A stretch of DNA of 64,000 nt. Origin: Varroa destructor. Lineage: Eukaryota; Arthropoda; Arachnida; Mesostigmata; Varroidae. Below the pieces are notes generated by a model. It worked only from the letters and a program-made list of their open reading frames with translations, was not told where the DNA came from and ran no database searches. Numbering within the stretch: position 1 is the stretch's first letter; every line of letters begins with the position of its first letter. The DNA lies in the NCBI RefSeq assembly GCF_002443255.2, contig NW_019211458.1:41296365-41360364 (forward strand). The letters run 5' to 3'. The translations under genes were made by a program, and so were the position numbers. This document shows positions 1 through 13,309 of the stretch, in pieces.

Positions 1-79
1 NNNNNNNNNNNNNNNNNNNNNNNNNNNNNNNNNNNNNNNNNNNNNNNNNNNNNNNNNNNNNNNNNNNNNNNNNNNNNNN
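1..79. other. Assembly gap (run of N)
   Basis: The first 79 positions are all N, so the window starts at a scaffold gap. Nothing can be said about this stretch. Confidence 0.99.
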
Positions 80-284
80 ATATATATGAAACATACTGAC
101 CTATACAATGGACCCACGTATAAAACGGTCTACAAGCCAGCGGGCTGAAAGCGCTCGAACAAGGCTCTGAGATCGATGGCGACGATGGTTACAAAAACGA
201 CGGAGGCGACTAGCTGAGATTTATGTTGGTCTTGCTCGTTCTGGTGAAAGCCTAGCCGTAAAGCTTGATCGGTAACGTATTTGC

Positions 285-424
285 TTGCTGATCTTAGGCA
301 GCGACACGTTGTGGTCTATGCGGGACAGCATAGACACACTTCGTGTCTTTCTGGGAGTCGGCCGTCTGATGAACTGGATGGCCAACGGTGATATCGGACG
401 TAAAACTCGAAACATAGAAGTTAG
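285..424 (+). repeat. Dispersed repeat family, copy A
   Basis: This segment shares an ordered series of blocks with segments near 5.8 kb and 9.0 kb. The blocks are TGCTGATCTTAGG near the start, TAGACACACTTCG, GGCCGTCTGATG, and GGACGTAAAACTCGAAACAT followed by AGAAGTTAG at the end. The 3' block is the best conserved part. The similarity is interrupted by small indels, as expected for old diverged copies. The copies read in several frames with stops, so there is no intact coding sequence. I do not recognise the family; a SINE, a MITE or a decayed fragment of a larger element are all possible. Confidence 0.7.
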
Positions 425-979
425 TCTCGCTTGTTGTTATCGCCAAATTAGTATGATAAGACAGGGTGGAGCATCTCTGCTAGAAGCGTTCTTTATCGGT
501 AGTCTATTTCGTCTGTGGATATTTATAGTGAGATCGATAAAATGAGTTTATCCTCGACAGAATGAGCGATCGCATTGAGGTTCGAGATCATAGACGTTAC
601 GTCCGAGTTATCTGCAACAGAGATAACACTTTTCATTGTTTTCTTACACTGAGATATCTAGTGAGACAGATTGGCAAAATATCATACTTTCCATTGTGCA
701 TTATACTCATTAATCTTCGAAACTTATTCGATATGACGAATGATAAATAAGGCTCAACAGACACGAAAAGGAGGTCAACTGAAACAGTTGGTTCGCATTC
801 GTTGCCTATCATTACAACCTATGCTTAACAACCTATTGCATTCGTATCTTCCATTTTCTTCTTCGGGAACTTTGCCGGCCTCCAATCGCGTCCTATGTAT
901 ATGTGAATGATTTAAAAGGCCCAACTTATGTAACGATCGTAACGTTGTACGATATCTCTACTCATAGTAGAACTATTGA

Positions 980-993
980 GAGAGAGAGAGAGA
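980..993. repeat. Short GA repeat
   Basis: A GA dinucleotide run of about seven units. Simple sequence with no other feature attached. Confidence 0.85.
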
Positions 994-3900
994 CACCAGG
1001 CCAACAACTCGGCCTCAAGAAAACCACAACAATTCGCTCAAAAAACTCCGCTTCATTCAGTTACACTCGCTTTGTAATCCCTTCAAGCGAAACCTCTGTA
1101 GTGTTACCTCTACATACATTCCCTGTTACAGGGGCTAATCGAACTTACCATCAGCAACGTTTTTTTTTTTTTTTTTCATTAACTTTCAAATCCTTCTACT
1201 AAAACCACATCAGTATTCAAAGCCTAACATTCACCGTTTTCTTACTATACTTTGCATACGTCTGCCTCCTAAATTTAGAGCGTGTGGCCAGTGCATTAAT
1301 TTAGTAAACGACTGGCTTATTTGAGGCCGTCAGGTTACTTACTGACGCTCGTCTCTCAAACACTAATGAAGTTGTGCTCAGCCTGGTAGGACGTTTCAGT
1401 GTCTTCTCTAAATAAGCGCACTCTAAAAACGTCAGTGTCTAATGGTTTTTTTAGTTTGGCAACGCATCGACCATTGCAGAGACCGCGTCTTGGCGTGAAG
1501 TAAATGTGAATAGAATCGTTAACCGAACCGCCTAACATTATCGATCATGAGTCTACAGCATTCAATTGAGTAATAAATAAAGGACCTATTTGATATCAGA
1601 AACAAGGCATTCTGCAACTAATTTTATGGAACAGGGGGGATGGGGGTAAGAGTCAAAGTTGTTTAATGTGCTTACCGGTGTTGGTTTCGTTTTTACTTGG
1701 CGACAGAACGCTGGTAAAATTCATGTGCGATTATGGCACATGAAAGTTACGCATAACTTCGGCTGTTTCTAAGTTTTTGAACTTCGCTAGATTTAGATTA
1801 TCTATTTAATGGCGTAAAAGACACATTCACGAAATAACACCCTGAAAGACCGTGCAGAAAAAAAGGAGGGAAGTTGAAAAGAGAGCTATTTTTTTGTTTG
1901 TTTCGAAAACGGTGTATTTTTTTGCAAGGGTTGTCAATGGTACTTCCCGGCGTTAGAAATGCATAAAGCTCGAAAGATGCTAACAATCGAAAGTGCAATT
2001 AAAGCTAGTCCTTAGGTAACGTTTCTTTCCAATTAATTAGAGTGCCGACCAAAAATAGCAGTTTCCATGCTGCCGTGAGCATTGCGATTTATACGGCAAG
2101 TTTTTTTCAACATGAAAAAAGTGATCCAGTTAGCCTGATCATCTTAATGAACCCTTTTAAAAATTGACGTAAACTAAGGCATGGCCTCTGTACTTTTCTC
2201 GTTATACTATAGCACTGAATATTAATTCAATTCACCAACCTTGAAGATAGCCCTACAATACGCCGTTTTCAATGACATCGTTGTGGAGGCACAAGCGCCT
2301 ACCGTCCTATTTTTCTTCACCTAAAACGTTTATTATATACGTCCAATACCTCAAATTTCTTTAGCAATCAACCCCGTCGCTGACACACACGCACATTGAT
2401 GGAGTCCTGGATGCTCCTAACGACTCTGGCAACGTTATCGCATTAAGATGCGATAGTATAAATAGCCATTCCTAAGTAGTTGTTGCACGAATGGAAACTA
2501 GCTCAAAAGAGGACTTTGTGGTCTTCCTCTTGTCTTCAATGTGACGAACTATAGCTGGCCAAGTTTGTGCAAAACGTTTACCTATAATTCATAACCTAGG
2601 CCCGATACTTGATTGCTACATTGTCGACCAATACAGCTGAATTCCTAACAACTGAACGAACTAGATAACTCGAAAATAAAAGTAGGTAATTTAAGGATAA
2701 GCTATTTCTTCACAATATCCTTTCTCAGCTACGGAGATTCTTGCTGGTTTGGGGAAGCACAGGGTGAGTCGTGATGACCGACAGATCGCAGAGCATTCCA
2801 CTGCCTGGTAAGCGTCTATGATTCATGAGTTGCAGGTTTTAGTGAGGAACTCCCTGATATATCAAAAAAAGGGTCGATGGGTTGGATTCTTTTAAGAAGA
2901 GGGTACGACCGTAAATGCTGGGGAAACTATGCCATTCACTATCAGCGTAAAGGCGTAAGTTTGATCACTCTTTATTCGTCAGGCTTTTTAGACGACTCTA
3001 TGATGTAAAAAACCAAGAGACAGAAACAAGTACAGGTAAATAATATGCCGACGTATAACCATACGCAGAGTTATACGACCACTTTGTCTTACGCTGATAC
3101 TCCCCAAAGGAAACGTGGGCTTCCATGTGATGAGTATCAATTTAATATCTTTTGAGTATAGCTTCGGGGAAGGGAGTAGTTAACAGTGCTTTTAAATTTA
3201 ACTGAAGTTTTAGAAATGTAAAGGAAATGAAGGACGAACGACCAGGCTTAGCTATTCATTTCGAGAAAAAACGAGCGCACTCAAATATCTTGTCGTTCTC
3301 TCACACATCTACTTCGGTGAAAGCGCAGGCTTGCCAATTCTCCACAGTGACCTTCAGCAACTAATTATTCTCCTTAAATTCAGAGCATCTTCTAGGCAAA
3401 AATACACGAACTCAATAAAACAAAAAGGCGTAGAATCTTTTGTATCATTTTTAGGTTTTCTTTTACTATCTGCATTTAAAAATGGGTGATGATAAGCTTT
3501 TGTTCAATTGACTAGATTCGAAGTGGATAGTCTTACTTATTAAACGATAAGTAAACGCTGGAATTGCATAGAAAATGTCACATTCTTTTGGAGACTATGC
3601 CCTATTTATTGGCGCCATCGAAATTTATTGAGTTTGATGTTAACTTCATTAGCTAGAGAGAAACAGCAATTTTGAGGACGTGCTCTTCTCTGTAAAATAC
3701 CTCGATTGCATATATTGGAAGAAGCTGCAAAACTGACTGCAAAGTTCGACGCGTCCGGTGAATCATTTCGCCACTTCAGGGTGTTATGATTCCATCGAAA
3801 CAGCCGCTATTGAAGTTGCGTCATGAGGGAAACGATATTTCCGCGACCACATAAGACAATGATGTCCTAATGACAAGAATCCTAATGAGTAACCTAGGCT

Positions 3901-4105
3901 ATCACAAAAATAGCTTGATTTGGTCGACTGCCAAATAATCACGTAGACTTGCCACTTCGATCATCGTTATCGGTCAAAGACGGTAGGAAAGACCCCAAAG
4001 AAGAGTTGTACCGCTCTACATACGTATCATACTAAATGTTGTACATTTAAGTTCACCTCCAAAATTATTCGAAAATACAGTCTGACCAATGATGGATTTT
4101 TTCAA

Positions 4106-4107
<2 letters not shown>

Positions 4108-4143
<36 letters not shown>
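4108..4143. repeat. TA microsatellite
   Basis: An uninterrupted TA dinucleotide tract of about 36 bp. A second tract follows about 70 bp downstream, which suggests a slippage-prone spot. Confidence 0.97.
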
Positions 4144-4145
<2 letters not shown>

Positions 4146-4212
4146 GATTTCTAAACTGAGATAAACATATGTACCTTCAGCACAAGTTGGATGGTAAAGC
4201 TTATTACTATTG

Positions 4213-4214
<2 letters not shown>

Positions 4215-4245
<31 letters not shown>
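4215..4245. repeat. TA microsatellite
   Basis: An uninterrupted AT/TA tract of about 31 bp, the second member of a close pair with the tract at 4108-4143. Confidence 0.97.
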
Positions 4246-4246
<1 letters not shown>

Positions 4247-5746
4247 GCTTACAATTAGCTTAAACCTGATTAAAAATCTAACAGCCAAATAATACGGAAG
4301 AACAATCTTTATTGCAGTAAATATCTATTTATTTTTTTCTGTAATTAATTGGCCTTGAAAGTATCAGATCATTGTCACCACTAGAAAAAAAAGTTTGTTT
4401 TTTTTTGTAGTGAAAAAGGAGAAAAGTTATTACTGCTTATCAGGAAAATTGAAAGACCATTTTCCATTTTAATCCCTTTTCGGCGCATGAGACTCAAGGA
4501 CGTGTGCTTATCTTGCTGCCCACTAAAGCTCGTAGCGTAGGCTCATTGTACGAGGATGGTATATGTTCATCTGTTCCTTATCATATGAAGCTTAGTAGTC
4601 TTCTATTGGTGCCTGGACGTATGCGTGATATTACTTCGAAAGTTAGCTGCGAAAGAGAAACGTGTCTAGGACCTGATCACTAGTAATTTGTACTTGGACC
4701 ATACTGTAAAACAGATCAGAGTTGTGATATGTTTGCTTTAGTGAACTCATACGTGCGGTTCGACAATGCTGAACCGACTACGGAAATAGCGATATAACTA
4801 GCTGATAGCTAGTCGTCAATAACACAAGTTGATTTTTCCTCTCGCTTTTTCTTTACTTTCCACATAGCAGATACGTAAATACCAATATACACTACAGAGT
4901 CTCTTTTAGTTCCTCAAGGGATCTGCATAACAGGACGAACTCTTTGTAGACTAATCTCGCCACCCCGCCATGAAAACAGATTGTGAACCGTCTCAAGAAG
5001 GGTCACGACTTCTGTATTACTGCACAGATTATTTCCAAGTTTTAGCTATTGAAAAACGGTCGTAAGGCCCTATTCCTAGGTTGAGTAGAAAGTTCCCGTT
5101 GGAAACAATAAATAGCGTTAGGGTCCGATCGGCTATTTGTATCTAGCTAAAAGTTCGCAGGGTAATTGCCTTAACGCTCGGACATACGTCTGGTTGTTTT
5201 TATTGAACTGTTTTTGTTCGAAATTATCATTCGATGCATTCAGTCATGGGACTTGGAAAAATGCATATCTATTGTCTTCTTCACCATTTTCATGCTCGAA
5301 AAAAGTCCTGCCGAGATAAAAACAAAAAAGATCATTTGTGACCCCGAAGTAATTGTTACTACTTACCAGGTTTACTTAATTGCTTCAGAGTCAAAGATTC
5401 CAACTTTAACAACACCACGCTCCGGACGGCCACAAGAGTAAGATAATGCAAGGCAAAGCAAAATGCGGAGCAGTCGATACGAGAGCTTTGTACACAGTTT
5501 GGATCGTGCTAAGAAACTGTTGTCAATCGTTTGCATATGCAGGGAAAGATCCTAAAGCAAAGATAGTGAGACTCAGAAAAAATAACGTCACTGACCGTTC
5601 GATAGTGCGCCCTTAGTCGCTTGCATGACAAAAAAAAAAGAAGACCATTTGTATTTCGACGTACAGCCCAGACTTTGCTTTAGTCAATGCAGAACAGTCA
5701 GGAAGGCAATATCCCCGTAATTGCTTAGTGCGTAACATAACATGCC

Positions 5747-5872
5747 TGCTAATCTTAGGAATGCATTGTAGTCTAGACTCAAGCTCGCACATAGACCCAC
5801 TTCGCCCCATGCTGGGAGCCAGCTGTATGATGGAATGTTTAGCGGCAATACCGTATGTAAAGCTCAAAACTT
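5747..5872 (+). repeat. Dispersed repeat family, copy C
   Basis: This copy matches copy A from TGCTAATCTTAGG through TAGACCCACTTCG. It then carries GCTGGGAGCCAGCTG and TGATGGAATG, followed by AGCGGCAATACCG and a diverged ATGTAAAGCTCAAAAC end. It is the fullest example of the central block, which reads approximately CTGGGAGCCAGCCGTCTGAT across the family. An open frame runs across it on the - strand (5613-5888), but the equivalent frame in other copies is not conserved, so I do not call a gene. Confidence 0.7.
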
Positions 5873-8800
5873 GTAGCCAGGAAGGCAAGCACTTTAACTA
5901 AAGTTCGCGAATAAATCGACGAGTAGATCGCTGCTAAAGCTGAAGTGTCTTTTCACGGAAAGCATTATCTACCAAAGAGACGTGCGAAAGCCATAGGAAA
6001 AGATAGGAAAAGACTAAGATCTGTTAACTTTTTCGTAAGTTGCAAAAAACTGAGGCGACTAACTTTTTATTCTGTCATCATACACAAGCGAACTCTGTTA
6101 TATACTAGAATATGCCTGATTTTTTTAATTTTATCTAATTAAGCCATGCAATTGAGTAGAAAATCAGTAACGGCAAGTTATTTGTTTTAGTTGCAGAAGG
6201 CTCACCGTTACTTCTTAGTTTCGTTTTTTGTGGAAGTAAAATGCTGGTATTCTTTTTTTGAGATCAATTACGCGCGTATTCGATTTCTCTTCATGTTTAT
6301 GCTATCTAAATTTAGACTCTATAACAGAGCACCGTTTGAAAGTAACTTCCATTCTAAAACCCGATGGGTATAAGGTAAATTATGCTCCCCATCCGGACCA
6401 GCATCGCTAGGAAGTAATTTCATTGCAGTGGTGCTTTCCAACTGAATAGTTCAGCTTTCGTTCGTTGGGAATTTCAATTAGACCAGAGCGACAGGAGAAA
6501 TAACTGTAAGCACATCTATCATTTTGCTTGACTGATTTACAGATAGGCCGTTGCTATCTGTTGTTGCTTTGGAAACAATTGCATCACCTACCCTATTCAA
6601 CAATAATCAACATTTAACCCATTTCATGCAAGTATAAAGTAGACAGATCTAACTCATCATTAACTATTACCGATTTTATAAAAATAGCAAACAGTGAGTA
6701 AAACCCTGGGCTGCATTATACGCGTATCGTTTTTAGAAGAGCGGCTTGGAAAGATCGATGATACATGTGAAGCACAGAGAATTCTGCCTAGACAAAGAGA
6801 GAAATGTACTCGTTTCTTTAAGCATTAAAATTGCCCTTTGTTGTTAACTAGTCTCAACTTGCCAAATAAACTTATCTGCCTACTAATGTATTCTTCCGCT
6901 CAGAACATGTGAAGGATTAAGCTTATTCTCCAGTGAAGCTGGTAGTCTGTGCAACTCCAACATGACTAATCTTTGGCTCATTACGAGTTCTATGGCTAAA
7001 TGCTACACCAGGTCGATTCGACACGGTGTAAACTAAATAAATATGAAATAGCGGTGATTTCGTTCAAAGTTTCGAAGTCCTGAATATTCTTTGAAAGGGT
7101 CGCAAGAACATGGGTGAAAGTGTATATACTTGGTTGTAACATTTCTTTTACTGAAATTAATGAAGCTTGATTGAGGGTCTTGACAAGTTATAACTGAATG
7201 AAATTTAAAGACGTCTTCATGCTCTACGAGTTCATACATAGGGCACATGTTTCCCGCTAATTAATTCTGTAAAAGACTATGCAATTATTTACAGATTTTC
7301 CCAAGTATGAAAAAGAGCCTTCTAAGAAAAGTAGTCAACTTGCTGCTTTGTTAAATGTATGGCGCATCAATGGGAACCAAAGTTATTTCGGTTTTAACAA
7401 AGCCTATCGTCATGATACATTTTTCAATCAATCAAAGTAAGCAAATAAAAATATATGCTAAAAATAACAAAGACACATTAAGAAAATGCCCTATTTCTAC
7501 ATGTAGTAAGCGTCCATTGCGGCTAAGTGTAAACGGTTGGTGATGATAATATACTATCGAAGTTCTTCGAAGCTAATAATCTTCTAAGCTTAATGAAAGC
7601 GATGAAAAGCCAGTTTCAAGAAGAACATGCGACACGACCCAACAAAAACGTCACCGCTGCTCTGATGCCCTAGGACTCCGGTGTTCAACGCTTTCGAGGT
7701 TACAAAGAGCAAAGAAAATTTTGATAATATACACGTTTGCTAATGACCTTGTATACTCATTGGTATAGCTGAAATTGCAAAATTGTTCTAGTTGAGGGGT
7801 CAACTTATCCTCTGAGGGAAGTCGCGGATCGTGGTCTTTGACTCGGTTCTTACTTTTGGGAAATTCTAAATTTTGGGAAAACGAATTCTCATTATTACTT
7901 CCGGAAGAGTTGTACTTGTTTCAATGCTCCGACCAACTTTCAATAAAAATATTGTGTTAATGTGTTCAATGAAGTTAATCCAATCGCATCGAATTCGACT
8001 ATGATAAGGGTTTATACTGGTACTATGTCGAAAAAAGAAATTTTGGTGCACACGCCTAAAATTTAACGTCGCCGGAATGATGAAATATCAACAACGGACC
8101 TTTACGCACAATAAACGCCACTGGCAGCCGAAACTGTCGGCCGCATTTACGCTTGATGTTATGTTCCCTGTGAAAAAAACACCAGTCATGTTTGTATTGA
8201 GAATGGTTATCGATGCTTGTCTTTTTTCACATAAGATAGGTAATTCCGGCGACGCATAAACGCTTCAATCTCAATATAATTCACTTATCAAGCAGCAGAA
8301 ACCTTGTAAGGAACGCAGGTTGCAAAATGTTTTGAGTGAGCACCGCCTCACGTGGCTGGCTTCAAGAAGGAAATGAATACGATCAACGCTTGATTTCAAA
8401 CTTACAACGTACTCGTAAGTTTAATAAGTAATTCATCATCACTGGAACCGATTTCTATTGGCGTATTATCGCTGACTTTACTCAATGGCAAAACCCAACC
8501 ATATGATGCGTCGAACCGTTACGACTAACTAGCTAATGTATTACTCGCTTATTGAGTCCTATACAGCTGACGCAACAGGCCCAACTAAGCTTTGCTGTAC
8601 TACATTGCGGGTGATAAGTAGTTTTTAGTTTTTTGCATATTGAACTACCGTGGATTTCAGTAGCCCACGGAATAACTAGGCCCACAGGGCGAAACGCGCG
8701 AACAGCAGGCTCGCATTACGGAGCATCAGCCCCGACGTAAAGTACTATATGCTGTGTTTCTTGCGTCGATCATTCGCTGTCCGATCTGTGGATCTTGCCA

Positions 8801-8957
8801 AAGTTCGCGAGATTTTTCCTTAACAAATCTATGGAACGGCATGGTAACGGTATGTTATAATGACTACCTGCCAATGATAAAATATGGATCAGCCATGGCC
8901 ATATGGTCACCGTAGCAACGCAATCTATGGGATGCACATTAGCCACTCAGACCGTCC

Positions 8958-9094
8958 TGCTGCAGGTCCTAAATAGGTCGGGTTGCCATAATCTAGCTTC
9001 GGAGCCAGAGACAGACTTCGTTTCGTGCAGGAAGCCAGCCGTCTGATGGAACGCCTAGGCCGATACCGGATGTAAAACTTGAAACATAGAAGTT
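8958..9094 (+). repeat. Dispersed repeat family, copy B
   Basis: The core (9006-9094) aligns closely with copies A and C: AGACAGACTTCGTTTC, then GAAGCCAGCCGTCTGATGGA, then CGATACCGGATGTAAAACTT and GAAACATAGAAGTTA. The upstream half (8958-9005) is more diverged but keeps the same spacing. The 3' end is nearly identical to copy A, so the two share a real boundary region and not just a chance word. Confidence 0.75.
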
Positions 9095-9362
9095 AAAGCT
9101 ATTTGTGCCACATAATGCACGATGTAAAACTGTCAAAACGCGGAATTTGTAACAACGTCTTCACTAGTTTCTTTATTCCAGGTGTTGTTCTTGTGACTCC
9201 GCCTGCCAGTGGATGTGGTGTAACTTAATTTTAATCTGAAACTTTTCAATCGAAAACGAGTTTCAACTTAAGAGAAGCGCACACACGCACGGCATGCTGA
9301 CAGATCTCAAATATAATAGCTTCAGCTTTCATTCTATTCAACATCAGCAGCTGCATCAGGAA

Positions 9363-9390
9363 TCAGGCGCCGAACGGCTTCGGTGCCTGA
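9363..9390. repeat. Short imperfect inverted repeat
   Basis: Two 12-nt arms (9363-9374 and 9379-9390) pair with one G-T wobble around a 4-nt loop. No T-run or gene end is attached, so I assign no function. Confidence 0.5.
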
Positions 9391-12184
9391 CTCCGGTCCT
9401 GATGTTTCGGCTCCCATTTAGTTCTCCATAACATTCACGTATTTTCCATGTATTGCCGTCAGTTTTGAACGAACAACAAAGCGACGTTCCCGCAAACGTC
9501 CGTTTCGGCCCTGCATCGCACAAAAGGATATTCGCGAGTGTCATTGTTAGCTATTTAGAATACTTAGATGTCTTAATGACGGCTGGTCTATGACAATGTA
9601 CGCTAGAGTAGTTTCTTAGCTGGTTGACTTGTGAGTGAACGAAGCCGAGAGTCCAGCGATGTGATTCAGGTAACGTGCAAGAACACCAAGTGACCCTCAG
9701 TTTTGTTCAGGAGCGAGCAACCCCAAAGGGGTCTCATTTTCCCATTCTTTCGAACGCCACTTCCGTCTGCTGGAAGGCGCCCGGCTTCCTCTATTTAAGC
9801 GGTAAAATAAAGCGAATGCCATGCGTCAGTTACTGTCGTACTGCGTCGGAGATAGGCTGACCTTACATAGAGTCCCTAAAGAATGGGTAATGGGCTAGGC
9901 AGTCGAGCCAAGTAGGACCCCAAGCATATAAGAACAACCTATGTTACTACCAGTTAATTATTGTAAGCTATAGTTTTACCGTGGGCCGCCTAAAGAAATG
10001 AAGCAAACGATGTCCTTCGGACTTCGAGTGTCGGCTCTTTCCCGCTAGCAAGCTCCGCCGAACAGATGGTTATGCTGTGAAATACAACGGCACATGGCAA
10101 AATGGGGGAACCACTATGGGAACGAAACACTCCCAAATTTTTCCTATGCTTACAGTCTGCTTCTTCGCTATTTTCCGACAACAAGAGTGCAGGCATCAGG
10201 GCAGAAATTAGCGAAACAATAACGGCAGCTAAAAAAAGATCCGCTATTTTCCGTAAGTGCCACAACGCTTCTATGGCAGTGCTAAGGCTGATTTTCTTCT
10301 GTGAACACCGAAAAGCGTCTGTTATTGTAATCCGTCCTTTGGTAACATCGACAGAAAAAAAAAAAGAAAAGAAAACAGCTGAACATAGTTACAACTACAA
10401 CAAATGATAAGAAGCAGTATTTGTAAAAAGATCTGAAGAGGGTCTCCAGCTACTGTATTTATGTAATAAACGCGTTGATAGAGTGTGTATGTGGAATATC
10501 TCTTGTTCTACCCATCTAATATTTCTCATTGAAATGGCTAGATAGCTAGCGATAGCAGCGGCAACAGCAGTGGCAGAATTAACCCACTCTCACTGCCTGC
10601 TGTTTCTTCTAAGTAGCAAGAAGTCAGTTATACGAAATAAACCCAGTCTGGTTGACTAGGGGAAGGCATAAAATTCTCCCTGCAAAAGCCCGGTCGGCCA
10701 GCACAGTAATTCTCTTCTACTTCTTGGACTGTGTGTCAGCTTTGTCATCCATTTAATATGAGTAGTCGTTCCCTTTAATCTGATCTACCAGACCCCCTCC
10801 GTCATAGTAGCTCTTATTTTTCACCATTTGCAAGTGCTCATGTGGCCTGCCGCTCAGAACTCTTTATGAGGTAGTCTTCTTTTGTGCGCTAGTCCGTTCT
10901 TTCAGTCTTTCTGTCGGCCCAAATAATATTCCCTTCTGAGACTCAGAAGCCGAACGCCAGTTACGCACATTGGGTTTTGAGGGTTTGCAAAGGAAAATAG
11001 CTCACATGAATACCTAATTATTACTATATTGATATGCGTCTTTTGTCAAATAGATGAACGCGATTCTGTTCTGTGGTATAGCACAGATGTCTGGAAAATC
11101 CTCTTTACCGTTCACATATTCTGCCGATATGATTAACCTAACACGTCGACGTCGTTCTTTGGCTCGTTGAAAGTCGCTGACACGTTTTCTTTCCACACAC
11201 GCGGAGACGACTGCGCTGCAAGTCCTTATCCCTGACTGAACCTTAGAAATTATACCAAAACACATTCCCTTACTATACAATGGGCGGTACGCTTCCTGTG
11301 TGGTATTGTTTCGTCTACTTTAGTTGTTAATCGCGAACACATCGAAGCGTCAGACTGCTCAAGGAGCAATAAGGCGGCGACGTGACTTGGCAAGTTTAGT
11401 AAGTTTTTATTTTTGGCAGGCTTAGTCTCGGTGAACAGAGCTAGTGAATAGCCGCGGAATTTCTTTACATATACTTGTAGGCGTCAGTCAATCGCCAGGT
11501 TTGTAGATTATTGAACACGATGCTCTGCAGACGACGCCGTTTGACGGGTGCAGAGGATGCTTTCTCATATTCACTGTGTCGTTGGTAAAGCAGTCAGCGT
11601 TCGTCAACTACGTTGCGCCGCTGGAAAGTTCGACTAGTTGGAAAAAAACAGAGTTACATTGAGTGTGGGTCGTGTATCGCTTTCTCTTTTTGGCATGGTC
11701 TTGCCGCTGCTAGTCCGCATATCGCAGCTTCTTCCGCGTGCTGCATCTTCGGCTTGAAAGCTACAACAGCTGCAACCATGACTGCTACAGCATATCATTC
11801 GTACTTCTATCTGTAGTGAGCGCTTGACATTTTTACGCGTTCGCCGTTATTGCTTAGGGTCCACAGGTAGCAAGCCACAATAGCAATAAGGAGAGAGGCG
11901 ATAGCAGCAATATCCCGATGCGTACCATGAATTTTCTATAGGTTGATGTAGGGCTGATAAAAGCTCATGCAAGTGTACCGAAAAACGTTATCTCGTAGTA
12001 TCGTGCTACTGCCGTCCCATATGAAGTAGTAATGCTTGATATACTCCTATATTACACTTATCGTTATCACTATTCTTGGGCTCTCGCTCTTTTTCTATCT
12101 ATCTCACTGGCTTGATCTTTGTGGGCTCAGCAAAGTTAAATACTTAGGTTCTCGAGTAAAGTGGCGTATTTAGCGGGTCGGTGG

Positions 12185-12238
12185 CATCTTTAGGGGGCGA
12201 GACAAAACGAAGCCGTTTTGTCTCGCCCCCTAAAGATG
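12185..12238. repeat. Perfect hairpin, 24-bp arms and 6-nt loop
   Basis: Positions 12185-12208 and 12215-12238 are exact reverse complements around the 6-nt spacer GAAGCC. The arms include a run of five G (or C) and the word GCGAGACAAAAC. Pairing stops abruptly on both sides. A perfect 24-bp match with so short a spacer is far beyond chance. It could be a recent template-switch inversion, an assembly fold-back artefact or a small hairpin RNA locus. No target-site duplication is evident at the edges. Confidence 0.9.
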
Positions 12239-12857
12239 ATGAATCGTTGACCATAAAGACGCGTGTGATGGAAAAACAAATGGCGTATAATTTCAGCTTT
12301 ATGTCTCTGTTTACTTAGTGCTGATTTTACTATCGACTTCTGATTTTTTTTTGTTAATTTTAATGCTATGTTTTGGTACAGAAAAATCATTTTGAGGCGT
12401 ATTTGTTTTGCACACGCATTTCGGTTCATGCTTATTACTACATAAATTTACTTTTAAGCTCCCAGGTATAACAGGGAAGCTCCTAGGGAATAACATCTGC
12501 TATTCAAAGCGTTTCATTTTCGACATAAACTAAATCCAGCAACCCGATGGACAATCTACTCAAAACTTTGACGAAAAAACACTATTTCGGTGATTAGTTA
12601 TCTTAACGGCGCATATAATTAAAAGCTAATTAACTTGACCTATACACTTCAATCAACTCTAGGAACGATACTTATGAAATCTATGAGTATACAAATATAG
12701 AGCCAAGATCAACGCATATTGTTTAGTGATAAGCATTACAGGGACATTGTCGTGACAACTGACACGTAAATCGTCCCAAAATTATAGGCATGGTAGCTGT
12801 TTACCAAGTGGCTCTGTTAAGGCTTTGTCATACCAACCAGGGATTACAGGCATCTGG

Positions 12858-12883
12858 TCAGTTGGAACACTTGTTCCAACTGA
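12858..12883. repeat. Perfect 12-bp inverted repeat
   Basis: The arms TCAGTTGGAACA and TGTTCCAACTGA are exact reverse complements separated by two bases. It resembles a dimeric protein-binding palindrome, but no nearby gene gives it context. Confidence 0.8.
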
Positions 12884-13309
12884 AGCCAGGCTTGAACTAA
12901 GTGATTTTTACAGACCTCTTATTTAAAGAAGAACATGGTTCTAAACATTGCTACGTGAGGCTTGGATCGGATAAAGATCTTTACGAGCGGTGGTACGATT
13001 GTTTTCTGCTTCTAATGAACACATGAAAGGTCTCACATAAACCATAAATAAATAGAAAAGAATGTAATGGCCGCTTTTTCTCTGCCGTAATTTTATGTTT
13101 TCCTTTTATCTATTATTGAAGGTAATTCTTAGAAAGATAGTCGGAACGAGTAACCCTCTTCCTACATTATGATGCACTGGACTCCTTGTGACGAAAATAT
13201 CACGGCAGATTGTTTAATATCATGTAGGAAAGTCGTCATAAAATGTAATTACAGTTGATAAGTATTTCTTAATGGCTCATTTACAAGCGTCTTCAGCACT
13301 GTTCTGCAA

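Larger units (their letters stand above)
80..13309. other. Intergenic sequence without a recognisable gene
   Basis: This stretch holds only short open frames (mostly 60-100 codons), many of which depend on non-ATG starts or overlap frames on the other strand. None shows a domain or motif I recognise. It contains three copies of the dispersed repeat (near 285, 5747 and 8958), two TA microsatellites near 4.1-4.25 kb, a 17-nt poly(T) run near 1160, a perfect hairpin at 12185 and a short palindrome at 12858. Small untranslated exons or regulatory elements cannot be excluded by eye. Confidence 0.6.

Noticed and set aside
5613..5888. 91-codon - strand frame across repeat copy C
   Set aside because: The aligned frame in copies A and B is not preserved and contains shifts, so the frame appears incidental to the repeat.
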